The translations under genes and the position numbers were made by a program. From Aporrectodea caliginosa (Eukaryota; Annelida; Clitellata; Crassiclitellata; Lumbricidae), in the NCBI GenBank assembly GCA_020284085.1, contig JACEVL010000967.1:17501-81500 (forward strand): a stretch of DNA of 64,000 bases. The letters run 5' to 3'. Under the pieces are notes generated by a model. The model saw only the letters and a list, made by a program, of their open reading frames with translations, was not told the DNA's origin and ran no database searches. Every line of letters begins with the position of its first letter. The first letter of the stretch is position 1. Shown one piece after another: positions 35,652 to 47,924 of this stretch.

Positions 35652-36316
35652 TCTGATCTAGGCCCTACGGCATGGATGCGAATATTAAAAATAGTGTGTA
35701 TTTCTCATACAAACATGCAAGCATGAATATATTCAATTCCATGTTGGCTCTAGTTTCGGACATTTGTTTGTTTGGTCTAAATATCAACAAGAATTTGCGT
35801 GTAGGCACATACGCATACATGAAGACCTTTGTTCATTCAGCACAAGTTGCTACAGTTTAGCTCCATGGTTGAAAGGTTCTTAAAGATGTTGCAAAACAGT
35901 AAACAAGACTGTTACGCTTCTTGGGCTACAAGACGCTATTTTATGCTGACATTTCGCAAAGTTGTGTACAAACTAACAACAATAATCTCTCCCCATTTAC
36001 TCTGTACCAAAGCGATTTAGCAGAAAGAAGGCACAAATTGTTGCAGCTGGTGATTGGATCGGAATTTTCCGACAATATTGAAAGTTTCCTATAGCCACAC
36101 ACATATTTTTCCATCTCGCAATAGCATACATGTAGATGTAGTCAATGGTGAAAGTAAGGACTCGATTTGAGGTTGAAGCAGTTGGAAGCAGACGGAGGAG
36201 AAATTAATTTGAAAATGCATCCATGTTTGGGTTGTTGGTCTAGACATGTGAGAAAGTAGTTTCCCCACTTAACCTAATATATCAATTCATTCCTAGAAGC
36301 AGTTAGACAATCCGGA
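35652..36316. other. Nothing recognised
   Basis: Two short ORFs (62 and 63 codons) with no recognisable family; no repeat seen. Confidence 0.5.
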
Positions 36317-36873
36317 CAGTGATGGGCACTGAATTATTTTTTAAAAAGTTAAACTTCAACTATTTTTCAACTAAAATAAAACAGTTTAACTAAAGTTGGC
36401 AACTGATTTTGTAAATAAGTTAACTAAACTAAAAGCAGTTAGTTAAACTTTTCCAACTTTTTAACAAACTTTTACAAACATTTTTCGCAATAACAGAGGT
36501 TAAGTGAACTGTAATAATGCACAGCGTCAATGACAATTATTTCGCTTTCAAACTACGCGATGTGTACTAGACTAATAGTCCGACTACAGTTCTACCAGAA
36601 AATAATGAAGACAGTTGCATGATGCATCATGAAATGCAATGCGTGTCACTTGACTTTGAGTAATACAACAAGTTACCCATAACATTCATTGCGGAAGAAC
36701 GTTGCGTAGTTGCTGATTTTTTTAAAGTTATACTTTTCAGTTAATAACTTAAAAATATTAGTCAAACTTGGTTTCAACTAAACTATTTTGTCTCCAGTAA
36801 AACTTCATCCTTAGCTAAAAAATTTAGGTTTACTAAAAGTGTTCAACTTTTTAGTTAACTTTTGCCATTACTG
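36317..36873. mobile_element. hAT MITE (family M1), copy 1, 557 bp
   Basis: Ends CAGTGATGGGCA ... GCCATTACTG. Flanks AATCCGGA (36309-36316) and AATCTGGA (36874-36881) form an 8-bp target duplication with one mismatch, the hAT signature. The interior is made of TTAACTAAACT/AGTTTAACT short repeats and codes for nothing. It lies about 60 bp past the ZIP stop codon and so probably within or beside that gene's 3' UTR. Confidence 0.85.
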
Positions 36874-36937
36874 AATCTGGATGTAGGTTATAAATGTCTA
36901 TAGGCATCAGACGTTACTTCTATGAAGTGTGTTCCTG

Positions 36938-38146
36938 TTACATAGAATAGGTTGTGAATGCAACAGTGAAATTCTGAAGGATAGTTTCGGTTGTGGTTTC
37001 AGTGGAGGTTTGTTGGGTACCGTCAGGAATTAGCGTCATAAGGGCCATGACTATAAAGCCGATGGCAGCCCCCGTGACCTTCCCGATGCTCGTGTCGTGT
37101 GGATTGATTTCCTCCTGGAGAATCTCGAAGAAGGTCACGAAGATGAAGGTTCCGCAGGCAAACGCTTGGATGATTCCGTTGGCCATGTCGAGCGCGGTGC
37201 TCGTCGCACCAACCTCGGACATGATCATCCCGACGGCCACTCCGATCGGCATGATGATGCTGCAACAGAAGGAAGTGACTATCATACGTCTGAGCGAGTA
37301 CTTACATTTGACGAACTGTAGTCCAAGACTGAAGCTGATGATCATCTCGTGGCTCATGAGGGCAATGAGGAGGGTGAAGACCCGTTGAACGGTGGTCTGC
37401 AGACCGAGTGAAAGACCTTCGAAGATGTGGTGCATAGAAAGAGCGATGATGAGGACCAAGGACCTCACATCGTGGTGACTGGCTCCGGCGGCTGCGTGTT
37501 CGTGCATGGAGTGGCTGTCGTTGGATTCCAGATCCTTGATATTCGATAAGTCGTGTTTCTGTTCTGCATCAGGCGACGAAGGCTTTTCTTCGATGGCTAG
37601 ATCGCTGCAACTGTCAGATCCAGCGTCTTCGATTTCCTTGACATGAATAGCAATTCGTGACCATGCGACGAACTCTCCGTTGTCACCCTGAAGAGCTTCG
37701 TTGACCTGCCCCCCGACACACGGCTTGCCCTCTCTACAGCATCTGCAGACATGTGCACATTGTTTACTTTGAAATGCGATGCAGTTCTGCTGAGTCTTCA
37801 ACGCCTTCTTCTGCATTCGTCTTTTGTTGATGCGCATCACGATCTTCTCCAGGTACAGAACGAAGAAGAATCCGAGTCCAATGATCAGATCAGTCACCGG
37901 ATAGAGGATCTCGTTCGGGTCGAGGAGTGTCGTGTCCAGGATGTACCTCACTTCCGGTGCCATGTGCAGGAGGAACGTTCCAAAGAAGATGCCGCCTCCA
38001 AAGCACATCAGGTAGCACATCCAGCGTTCACCTTTCGCACCTTTGCTGATGATCCACGGTGAGACCCAAAAAGGAAGAATGGTCAGGACGAACGGAATCA
38101 CCAGCGTCACGATCAGACCGATCAACTTCGCCTCCCATCTTTCCAT
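36938..38146 (-). CDS. ZIP-family zinc transporter (SLC39A1/2/3-like)
   Basis: A 402-residue uninterrupted ORF for a divalent-metal importer of the ZIP family, subfamily II, predicted in the plasma or an internal membrane and moving Zn2+ into the cytosol. Eight hydrophobic segments: about 8-28, 45-62, 83-103, 228-250, 255-278, 288-309, 322-341 and 356-373. Signatures: LSMHHIFEGLSLGLQ (236-250, HHxFEG in TM4) and LMSHEMIISFSLGLQ (263-277, HEM in TM5), which together line the metal site. The long TM3-TM4 loop has a His-rich stretch (HSMHEH...SHH, 212-225) as in other ZIPs, and an unusual cysteine cluster at 130-143 (C130, C134, C136, C137, C143). The start ATG has A at -3 and G at +4, and length fits the family. 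The absence of coding introns contrasts with the GPCR. A retrogene is possible but cannot be shown. Confidence 0.95.
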   Translation of the reverse strand: MERWEAKLIGLIVTLVIPFVLTILPFWVSPWIISKGAKGERWMCYLMCFGGGIFFGTFLLHMAPEVRYILDTTLLDPNEILYPVTDLIIGLGFFFVLYLEKIVMRINKRRMQKKALKTQQNCIAFQSKQCAHVCRCCREGKPCVGGQVNEALQGDNGEFVAWSRIAIHVKEIEDAGSDSCSDLAIEEKPSSPDAEQKHDLSNIKDLESNDSHSMHEHAAAGASHHDVRSLVLIIALSMHHIFEGLSLGLQTTVQRVFTLLIALMSHEMIISFSLGLQFVKCKYSLRRMIVTSFCCSIIMPIGVAVGMIMSEVGATSTALDMANGIIQAFACGTFIFVTFFEILQEEINPHDTSIGKVTGAAIGFIVMALMTLIPDGTQQTSTETTTETILQNFTVAFTTYSM

Positions 38147-38240
38147 TCTGACGGCGTCTGCTCTTTCCCTCCTTTGGCTTTTCGAGGCACCTGATGCTTA
38201 CAACGAACCGTCCTGAACTGTGAAAGGAATAAAGATCCAT

Positions 38241-38247
38241 ATTTATA
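38241..38247 (-). promoter_or_regulatory. Candidate TATA box for the ZIP gene
   Basis: TATAAAT (continuing as TATAAATATGG) about 95 bp upstream of the ATG, with an initiator-like CACAGTTC about 28 bp downstream of it. Alternatively, TTCCTTTCACAG just downstream could be a 3' splice site following a 5' UTR intron. The two readings are not distinguishable here. Confidence 0.35.
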
Positions 38248-38254
38248 CATGGTG

Positions 38255-39031
<777 letters not shown>

Positions 39032-39435
39032 CTGTCTATCCCTCATAAGTGTTTTCAATTATCGCTCATAGTGTAGGTCTACCTTATACATGCGATCATG
39101 CATGCATTATACTCACATATTTTGATTTTTTTCTAATGTTTTTCTTTTATTCAGATGCATATATCTGAAATAAATTAGCACAATTTATGAGTATGCCTCA
39201 AACGCCAGAGTAGGCAGAAAAAGATAAGACTTAGTCTCCAACTGTTTGCGAACTTAACGATGATAAACAGGTGGTGGTAGTGAATTCCATAGATGTTGAC
39301 CAATATGCGAAACGACAATAACATCAGAATTTTTTGGGGTAAGTTTGTAAGCTGTTTATATGTTATAATTTTTCCAGGCAGCGTCAGCAGAGCGAATTGT
39401 AGCCGTAAATAGAATATTTATCTGAGTTCATTAAC

Positions 39436-39645
39436 GCGGTACGAGCTCGTACAGCATGAGCTGATACAGCTTCAAGTACAGCATGAGCTGGTACAGCATA
39501 AGCTGGTACAGAATGAAGTAGTAGACCATAAGCTGGTACATCATGAAGTACAGCATGAGTTGGTACAGCATGAATTAGTTAAGCATGAGCTGGTACAGCA
39601 TGAGCTGGAACAGCATGAGCTGGTACAGCATGAGCTGCTTGAACA
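39436..39645 (+). repeat. 15-bp minisatellite, in-frame VQHEL repeat
   Basis: About fourteen diverged units of GTACAGCATGAGCTG. All insertions and deletions keep the frame, so the stretch from 39413 to 39667 is open for 85 codons with VQHEL, VQHKL and VKHEL units before TAA. There is no ATG in that frame, a TAG sits at 39410, and no convincing exon boundary is seen, so no gene is called. Confidence 0.8.
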
Positions 39646-39670
39646 TCGCAATAGCCGTGATGCACATTAA

Positions 39671-41340
39671 CTAGAATTTTTGCAATCAAAAGTATAACAA
39701 TTAAAACCAGATTTTTCTTTCAACTTTAACCAAAAACAAACAACCTAGCAACCAAATTCGGACTTTTATAGGTTTTAGGATTTTTTAAAGTCTAAAAGTC
39801 TAATACCTAAACACCAACTTTTTGCACTCTTTATTAGAATCAACCTAGAAGCAACAACGCCGTGAAATGATGGCAAAATGCCTTCAATAAGACCATTGGA
39901 ATCGCACATCCTGCGACTGATTCTCTGGCAATAAAGTTGCAAAAATGATCAACACCACATTATTATTTTGTGTAGACATAAAGAATTTGGTCAGCTTCAA
40001 GCAATAACAGCGAAAGACATTGCCAATGGATTAAAGGATAATGTAGCTGTACTCAAGTCTTTGCAGCCATAGAAGATCGGCTTGCCATATGACTTCATGG
40101 TGCTCGTGCCAGAACGTATAATGTTTCTAAACAGTAATCGGGGTAATTTAATCCAAAAAATTAGATTAGAAATAATCTTGACTAAAAATTTTCCACGCAA
40201 CCCTTGTCTTCACCTCGGAATCTGATTTATAATGTAACAAGACATTCAAACAACACTTTTATCCAATTTCCTCACGGAATCCTTTTCTTCCCCTCATGGA
40301 ACGCCAGGGTTTCGGGGAACAAACTTTGCGTAACGCTGATCTAGCAGACATTGCGTATAATTATGTTGCATATTAGTGTTGTTTAAACTTGATCTATGAT
40401 TTGAAATACAGCTAAATATTTCCTTTCAAAAAGCAACTCAACAATTAGTGAACACTTTGGCTCCGCATCAAAAAATGAAAGTGAACTAAAAGTGTGGAGC
40501 ATTTTGTCCATGACGTATTACAGCTAAATTATGCAGCGTCAGAACACAGACGAGGTCGGACAGAAGTGGTCCATCCGTGCTGACCGTCTAAGAGAAATCT
40601 GACATTCATCTAAGACCTGAAGTCGCTCTGTTTTCGGTATTCTGTGTACTTCGGCCTAAAGATCTAATAATTCCGACGCTTTTTCATGGTCTTGGCTAAC
40701 AAGGTCTTATGAAGTGATGAAAGCAAGCGATCGGTCTCCTCATATAAGATATATATGCATGATTTAAATTGACAAGATATATATAGGCTATATAATTATG
40801 TCTAAGTATGTGCAAATTATATATGCTTTAAACTCTGTCATTTCCGCTTTCGGATAGTACAAGTTCCAACCCTGGATAAAGAGAAAGGCGACGCTAATAC
40901 CGCTAATAATGGCTTCATTTAGCCGTAGCATCGTCAAATTACCCCTATATATCAATAGCTGTCATTACGCACTTATGAGTCTAAATATTCATAATTCATG
41001 CTCCCAATATACGTATATAATATAATGTCTGATTATATATAAATTATAAAGTCACTCGCGTGTCAGATTATTAATAAGAGCATTGTATATGTGAGATGAC
41101 ACGCCCGAAGGAGCGAGGCTCTCGTTTTCCACCTGAGAGGCTGACTTCAGATAAAGCCCCCGTCTGTGCTTATGAGGATTTCATCTAAACGGATGATGGA
41201 TGGTGACTTATGACGTATAGTACTATTCGCCGATCCTTCTTTATTCCATTCTGTCGCTCCTTGTGGGCCTGATAAGAGGATCTATAATTATTGTAGCGTG
41301 CGTGCATGAATATGAGATTTCAGTGTGAGGGTGATTGAGA
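39671..41340. other. AT-rich, nothing recognised
   Basis: No ORF with a domain and no clear repeat; local ATATATAGG-type sequence near 40750-40810. Confidence 0.5.
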
Positions 41341-41371
41341 CAGGCGTGGGCGCAGGAAAACTGAAGCAGAG

Positions 41372-41377
<6 letters not shown>

Positions 41378-41453
<76 letters not shown>

Positions 41454-41520
41454 GAGAGAGAGAGACAGACAGACAGAAACAGAGTCAGAGATAGTGACAG
41501 CGACAGACAGAGAGACAGAG
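41378..41520. repeat. (GA)n microsatellite with GACA extension
   Basis: Pure GA from about 41378 to 41450, then GACAGAGA units. Confidence 0.95.
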
Positions 41521-41845
41521 AGAATGTGCTATTGGATGGTGAATTTATCTGTGGCTGACCAAGTAAATTTGTTTTACTTTATTCTTCTTCTATCAGCTGC
41601 ATTCGACACGGGTCATGCAGTCTAAACTTTCGTTCAATGCTGCGTGAACTTCCTTCACACTTCGCTAATTTACTTCTGTAACTTCCAACATTCAGAACAT
41701 AATAAGTCCTCAACTGTGCCGCTCGAATGGTGGCAACCAAATCAAACTGCTCCCATGTTTCTGAATTTTGTTCGGTTCACGCCAATGACTGCTTTCTTTC
41801 CCTTCGCTTTCTAGCCGCGACCTTGCACTGCTCCGCAGGCATTTT

Positions 41846-42411
41846 TGAAGGGGGGCGGGTGGTGGAGGGAAGAGTGTTTTAAGGGGCAAAGCTTTGAATT
41901 GTTGGCAAGGGGACTAATGAGGGTGCCGAAAGCAACCTATCACATCACCCTCAGTACTAGCTCCCGCGATTAAGGGTCTGGCGTGGATCACAACAACCGC
42001 CAACACTTTTGGAAGTATTTGACATGATATGGAGACTGTACAGTTGGTAACGTTCTGGGATCCGTTTTCAGCTATATCTAAACGTTTATTTCAACAGAAA
42101 ACTGCCAACAGTTTCAATGTTTATATATATTTTAAATTTTTCAGGCTGTCTTGACTAGTTTGGGTTCAAATAAAACTGTGGAAAAAATCATAGCCATTCA
42201 TTGTTAAAAACTGAGATATTAGTTTTGTAAATGCCCCTTTGCCCCTCACTTCTGGAAACAAATCATAGCCATTCATTGTTAAAAACTAAGATCTTAGTTT
42301 TGCAAATGCCCCTTTGCCCCTCACTTCCGGAAAAAATCATAGCCATTCATTGTTAAAAACTAAGATCTTAGTTTTGCAAATGCCCCTTTGCCCCTCACTT
42401 CCGGACGCCCA
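41846..42411 (+). mobile_element. Repeat R2, plus copy, with 74-bp tandem triplication
   Basis: Homologous to the inverted copy at 43737-44228: GCAACCTATCACATCAC, TTCTGGGATCCGTTTTCAGC and ATAAAACTGTGGAAAAAATC are shared. The 3' end is three 74-bp units beginning ATCATAGCCATTCATTGTTA at 42188, 42262 and 42336. It ends GGACGCCCATGG, roughly inverse to the TGGGCGTCC start of the other copy, suggesting terminal inverted repeats. Confidence 0.75.
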
Positions 42412-42454
42412 TGGCTAAAGTCGAACTTATTTAGATCAGTTAGACATGCACGAA

Positions 42455-42518
42455 AAGCTTTCGAAAGGTGCTTGAGAGGCGCTATGTAAATGTTTCGTTC
42501 CATTACATTACAATGAAG
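42455..42518 (+). mobile_element. Retroelement 3' tail
   Basis: GAAAGGTGCTTGAGAGGCGC then TATGTAAATGTTTCG and TTACATTACA; same tail type as R1 copy B. Confidence 0.65.
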
Positions 42519-43246
42519 AGTTTGCAGACGTATGCCCCCAAGCACTCCTTTGAATTGGACACTGATTGCAACATCTGGTACAAGGTTGTACTGGGCTCAA
42601 ACCACTTAAAGTCTTCGGCGGTAATACCTGCTATATCTGCAGAGGCGATTGCAACTTGACCTTACAAGTATAGGTGTGCAATCTTGTCACGAGAAATAGC
42701 TGTGAATTACCCATTGTAGAGCGAATAATGAACGGCATTATTCGCTCTCAAGTGCGCATTAAGATTATTAATGGGACTAATTGTGATTGAGTGGAGTAGG
42801 CGGGAGGATTAAAACCGCGACGCTCTGATTATCTTTTTATCGCATAAGAGACCGACTTTTCACTTGCAAGGGTCGAACACCTTCAACACTCGGCAAATAC
42901 AATTCTGAGGTTACCTGAAGTATCGGTGACACGTTAGAGCTTGAAAGGACAGCGGATGAAGTTCTGGGCGGACAATTCAACACTGCGTCATGAAGTACAA
43001 AACCGTGACACCTTACACGTCAACCAAACTTTATAGACGTACCAGTCCCTAAGAATAGATTCAGATGAGTAATAGGTCACCGAAGTGATAAGATTTAATT
43101 TCTTCTGCAAATGGAGGCTTCATCTTTTCTCTTCTCTTTCAAGTAGCTTAAGACTTACATCGAGTCTGAACGAATACCTCAAGCAACGTCATTAAGGCAG
43201 AAGTTCATAACTACCGAGTCGACCATCGTGGGACACAATGATCTAT
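42519..43246. other. Nothing recognised
   Basis: No gene or repeat identified. GCGAATAATG...CATTATTCGC at 42721-42747 is a short palindrome. Confidence 0.5.
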
Positions 43247-43733
43247 TAAAGTTGGCAACTGATTTTGTAAATAAGTGAACTAAACTAAAACTAGTTACTT
43301 ACACTTTTTCAAACTTTGTAAGAAACTTTTCACAAACATTTTCACAGTGATAGAGCTTCAATAAACTGTAATAATGCAGAGCAGCAATGACAATTTTACT
43401 TTCAACCTATGTAATGCGTAGTAGACTAATAGTCCTACGGCAGTTCTACCAGAAAATAATGAAGACAGTTGCTAATGCAAACGATGATGCATCATGCAGT
43501 GCAATGCAATTCACTTGACTTGAACAATTAAACCATGCACCTATAACAATCATTGCGGAAGATAGTTGCTTAGTTGCTGTTTTTGTTAGTTAAGCTCTTT
43601 AGTTAATAATAAAAAATATTAGCTAAACTATTGTTTTAACTAAACTATTTTTTTTCTAGTTAAACTTTATCCTTAACTTTTTTTAGTTTAACTCAAAGTT
43701 TTCAACTTTTTAGTTAACCTTTGACCATCGCTG
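43247..43733. mobile_element. hAT MITE family M1, copy 2 (5'-truncated)
   Basis: Begins internally at AAAGTTGGCAACTGATTTTG and runs to a right end GACCATCGCTG. Matches copies at 36317 and 45631. The left ~70 bp and its target duplication are missing. Confidence 0.75.
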
Positions 43734-43736
43734 ACT

Positions 43737-44228
43737 GGGAGGTCTGGGGTCCGGACCCACTCATGGGCGCCGGAGGGCAAGGGGGCATTTACCCCTGGAT
43801 TTTTCACGTATTTAATCAAATTTACTGAACATCTTAGTCTTAAACAAAGAATGGCTATGATTTTTTTCCACAGTTTTATTTTTTTATCCAAACTAGTTAA
43901 GATAACCTGAAAAATTAAAAAATATATAGAAACTTTATTAAAACTTTTAACAGTTTTGTGTTTGAAGTAAACGTTCAGAAATAGCTGAAAACGGATCCCA
44001 GAACGCTAAAAACAGGCTCCATGTTATGTCAAATGCTTCCAAAAGCGCTGGCGGCTGTTGGGATCCGCGCCGGATCCCCTAATCGCGGAAGCGAGGGTTG
44101 AGAGTGACGTGATAGGTTGCTTTTGGCACCCTTGGTAGTCCTCCGTGCCAATAATTCAAAACGTTTCCCCTTAAAAACTTGTTTGCCCCCTCCCCCCCAA
44201 AAAAACATTCCTGAGGACGCCCACTGAG
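43737..44228 (-). mobile_element. Repeat R2, minus copy
   Basis: Reverse-oriented relative of 41846-42411, with single copies of the blocks triplicated there. Its ends are TGGGCGTCC and GGCGCCCATG. It abuts the end of the M1 MITE. Confidence 0.75.
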
Positions 44229-45630
44229 TCCAAGTCTTCTGATTTATGTAGATACGTAGAGACGTTTCAGTTGTGTCCCATCCCGATCGGTAAACTTTAC
44301 TATACAGACGCTTGCTCTTACGATGGATTATGAGCTTCAGCAATTAAGAATGTATATTCTACAATCTAGACTGATTTGTTGACGATGTAGCGCATGTAAT
44401 AAAAAAAGCAGTTCCAATATGTCGCCCAAATTAATAAGCACAATCTCATACTAAATGCTTCAAAGTGCGTTGGCTATTGGATATTACCAACGCTACAGCC
44501 AAACACCCGAAAAAATGATGTTTATTGTCTTATCATTATTTCAATTTATTACTATCATATTGTTACAATAATTATTAATGTTATTATTAGAATAATGTAA
44601 TGTAATGTAATGTAAATCTTCGAAAATTTCTCAGCGCCCACAAAGGCCACGTCAGATAGACCAGCTTATCACCAGCGCCATATCAATTCAAGTCCGCAAT
44701 ACCCAAACTCCTCTGTTCGTTTCGGTGCCAGGTCAAAATCCGGGGAGGTCAAGCCGAGGAGACAGCATGGTGCTACGGTGGCAATCGGTGATGATGGTGG
44801 TCGTGTGGTGGAAAAGATGTATTCTCTCCCTATTCGGTGTTATGCACTCAAATCTATGTAAAATTAGTCTGGAACTGGAATTAGTCTTGATTATATCAAT
44901 ATCCAGCAGTTGAAAGCTACCTCGAAAGGCGAAGGTAATAAAGCTTTGGATCTTTATTGCGAGGAGTTGATATAGATTAGTTGTTTCTCTCCAGTCACCG
45001 GAAATGCGGGAGAGGCAACGCTAAAAGTTCGTGAGAAATTCTCTGCCACTGTTGTTAATTGGCGTAACGAAGGCCTGTGGAACAAAATGATGTGTATGCA
45101 TCGAACAGCTGTCATTGTGTTGCGCATTTTCTAACAGCAGCTAGTTCAGCAGCTCCAACGTTCGACACAGAGGCAGGTGTGAGGTTGCCGAGATATCTAT
45201 GACCGTGAAGTCCCTCAGATCAGATTTCGGCCGATCGCCATTGAAACACATGTAAGATGAGACTTATAGAGATCTTACCATCGCTTTTGGTATGACAGGT
45301 AGCTTTAGTAGGTGGCAGCTGTTAGTAAAGAAGCCAGGCACAGAAGTGGCCCCGAAAAATGAGATCTTTCAAAGCAGCGTTGCTGGGGTATGGTTGAAGA
45401 TTAATTAAGCACTCGGCATTGCACGTGCAGAGTACGAGTTCGCTGACCGAGACATTTACTCCAGTTACTGGACGCCTGGCCACGTAAAGTTCGCTGTGCA
45501 TTGTCTGCCATTGTCAGCTGAGCAAACAATTGAAACGAAGCCAGATAGCCTACAAAGTGCACAGCTTTAACGTTATCTGATGTACAACCTTCACTACTGA
45601 GACTAATGACCCATCAATCCATCATGTTGC
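44229..45630. other. Nothing recognised
   Basis: Short ORFs only; ATGTAATGTAATGTAA at 44596-44613 resembles a retroelement tail on its own. Confidence 0.5.
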
Positions 45631-46219
45631 CAGTTATGGGCACTAACTAATTTTTTAAATTAAACTATAACTATTTTTCAACTAAAATACAAAAGTTCAA
45701 CTAAAAGTTGGCAACTGATTTTGTAAATAAGTTACGGTAACTAAACTAAAAATGTGTAGTTAAACTTTTTTCAACTTTTTAACAAACTTTTGTCACAAAC
45801 ATTTTCACAAAGACAGAGATTAAGTGAACTGTAATAATGAAGAGCGTCAATGACAATTTCACTTTAAAACTATGTAATGTGTATAGGCCTACCGTACTAG
45901 ACAAATAGATCTAGTACAGTTCTACAAGAAAATCATGAAGAAAGTTGCTAATCGTGCAATGCAATGCAGTTCACTTGACTTGAGTAATAAAACCAGTTAC
46001 TCATGACAATCATTGCGGAAGATAGTTGCTGATTTTTTGTACTCAAACTTTCTAGCTAATAACTAAAACATATTAATTAAACATTTTAGTTAATAACAAA
46101 AATAATTAGTTAAACTTTGGTTTTAACTTAATTATTTTTAGTTAAACTTCTGTCTTAATTTAAAAGTGTTAGTTAAACTAAGAGTTTGCAACGTTTTAGT
46201 TAACTTTTGCCCAGCACTG
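45631..46219. mobile_element. hAT MITE (family M1), copy 3, 589 bp
   Basis: Left end CAGTTATGGGCA, right end TTTTGCCCAGCACTG. Flanks CATGTTGC (45623-45630) and CATGTTAC (46220-46227) are an 8-bp target duplication with one mismatch. The interior matches copy 1 along its length. Confidence 0.87.
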
Positions 46220-46227
46220 CATGTTAC

Positions 46228-47074
46228 ACTTGATTATTACTTATCCACATGGTCCCTTATGAAAAGTAAAAGGGTTCCGCGTATCATTTACATGAGACCA
46301 TCCAGGATTTATTCCGGCCTGCATACATACACTGCGCAAGCATCATCTTGTACATATCTGGCACCCTGGCACATTTTTACTGGTTTCGAATCATACTTTG
46401 ATGGTCAGTGTTACTCAATATGGAAATAGGAATGAGAAATGGGCGACCCTGCCAGCGGAACAAATTGTTCCTTTTCGGTTTACCCATTGACACCCATGAA
46501 CTACTGCAGCAAGTGAACATGGACTCGCATTTGGTGATCAATAAAGCTCATGAAGTGAATTGACAAAAATTAATATATTCAATTATTCATGCATTTAATC
46601 TGGTCAGAATATGCGTCGTTAGCTGAGTTTAGTCAGGCCAAAGCAATTATAGCAGAATTGTGTCTATTTGCACATGTTGCTGCAGCGACCGTATGAGCTC
46701 GACCATGCTCATTATTCAATGAATTTATAGGGTGACATCCCTCACCATCGGATGGGTGCCACGCCAATTAGGGTTTTGTGGACCATAGTGCTAGCCTGAG
46801 ATTCAAAATCTGAAACAAGCCGCGATTGCTGTGCGAACCGGCCTCCTTTGTGACCTCACGCCCATAGGTGTCTTCAAGTAGGCTTTAACCAATGTAGATA
46901 GCCAGGACAGTTAATCATCCTTTCTCATGCAAAATTAATTACTGAAGACAGCTTTCTTCGAGCCGCTGAAAATTTAATTAATCAGGTGTACCGGCACCTT
47001 TCAATCTGAAGTATCTACAAATAACTGATAATAGGGATGTTATTAATGATGCATCAGATCTTTAATTATATTTT
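46228..47074. other. Nothing recognised
   Basis: No gene or repeat seen. Confidence 0.5.
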
Positions 47075-47255
47075 TTTCGTCACTCCATTGTTCGACGTCT
47101 CTATCTATGACGTAACGGATCTGTTGGCCTGATTATATTCTTCGTCACTCCATTGTTCGACGTCTCTATCTATGACGTAACGGATCTGTTGGCCTGATTA
47201 TATTCTTCGTCACTCCATTGTTCGACGTCTCTTTCTATGACGTAACGTATCCTTA
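47075..47255 (+). repeat. 65-bp tandem repeat carrying CRE-like sites
   Basis: Three units with CACTCCATTGTTCGACGTCT starting at 47081, 47146 and 47211. Each has TGACGTAA (47108, 47173, 47238), a CRE/ATF-like octamer. Diverged relatives lie at 48370-48665. Confidence 0.9.
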
Positions 47256-47284
47256 TTTCTATCCATTTGGGCATTCTCTCGTAC

Positions 47285-47590
47285 AACGAGCTGTTCAACA
47301 CGCAATTTGGGCGTCGTGTTTGATTCAGACCTGTCTTTCAGTGAACACATTAAGTCTATTATGCAGGTATGTCCACTACCATAGCCTTGTCATCCCCCGG
47401 ATAAGACGCCACTTTACCTTTTCCGTCCTGATTTGTTCGGCTAATGCCTTGGTTTCCAGCCGTTTCGACTATTGCAACTCGCTTCTTACTGACATTTCGA
47501 AAGCTATAATTATTGATGAAGCTTCAAAGAGTCAAAAATACTTTGGCCAGAGCTATCGCGAAAACTTCAAATAATGAACACATATCACAT
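47285..47590 (+). mobile_element. LINE reverse transcriptase fragment
   Basis: GVVFDSDLSFSEHIKSI, RRHFTF, NALVSSRFDYCNSLL and a broken L.RVQN..AR-like end are the canonical post-catalytic RT segment of CR1/jockey-type LINEs. Frame breaks and missing parts show it is dead. Confidence 0.85.
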
Positions 47591-47714
47591 ATCCTAAAGC
47601 TATATTATACTGGTTGTCCATAGAAAAGCGAATAACATTCATAAGACTGGATAATTGTACATAAGACTCTACATATGAGTCAACCTTATTATCTTCGTTT
47701 ATAATTGTAATTGT

Positions 47715-47880
47715 CGGTCAGTAGATTGAAGCACCCCCAATGATTAACGGTTGAGGTTAGGGTCGACTTCAATGACCCGGGTCGGTCGTTCTCCGCAGAG
47801 ACGAAAACACCCGGTTGTTGGTGGCTGACACGGTCCGTATATTCTCCAGACTCGACAGCATATCAGGAGGGATGGGCTTA
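47715..47880 (-). mobile_element. Dispersed repeat R1, copy D (5' part)
   Basis: The plus strand reads GTCAGTAGATTGAAGCACCC, then GACCCGGGTCGGTCGTTCTC, aligning base for base with 22157-22217 (GTCGGTAGATTGAAGCGCCT, GGTCCGCGTCGGTCGTCCTC). The 3' half seen in copies A-C is absent. Confidence 0.7.
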
Positions 47881-47924
47881 CCAGACGCAGCAGTCACGTA
47901 GGCCAAGACGACTTAAGTGTAAGT

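Noticed and set aside
37097..37388. Plus-strand ORFs of 74 and 131 codons antisense to the ZIP gene
   Set aside because: Antisense shadows of a well-supported coding sequence.
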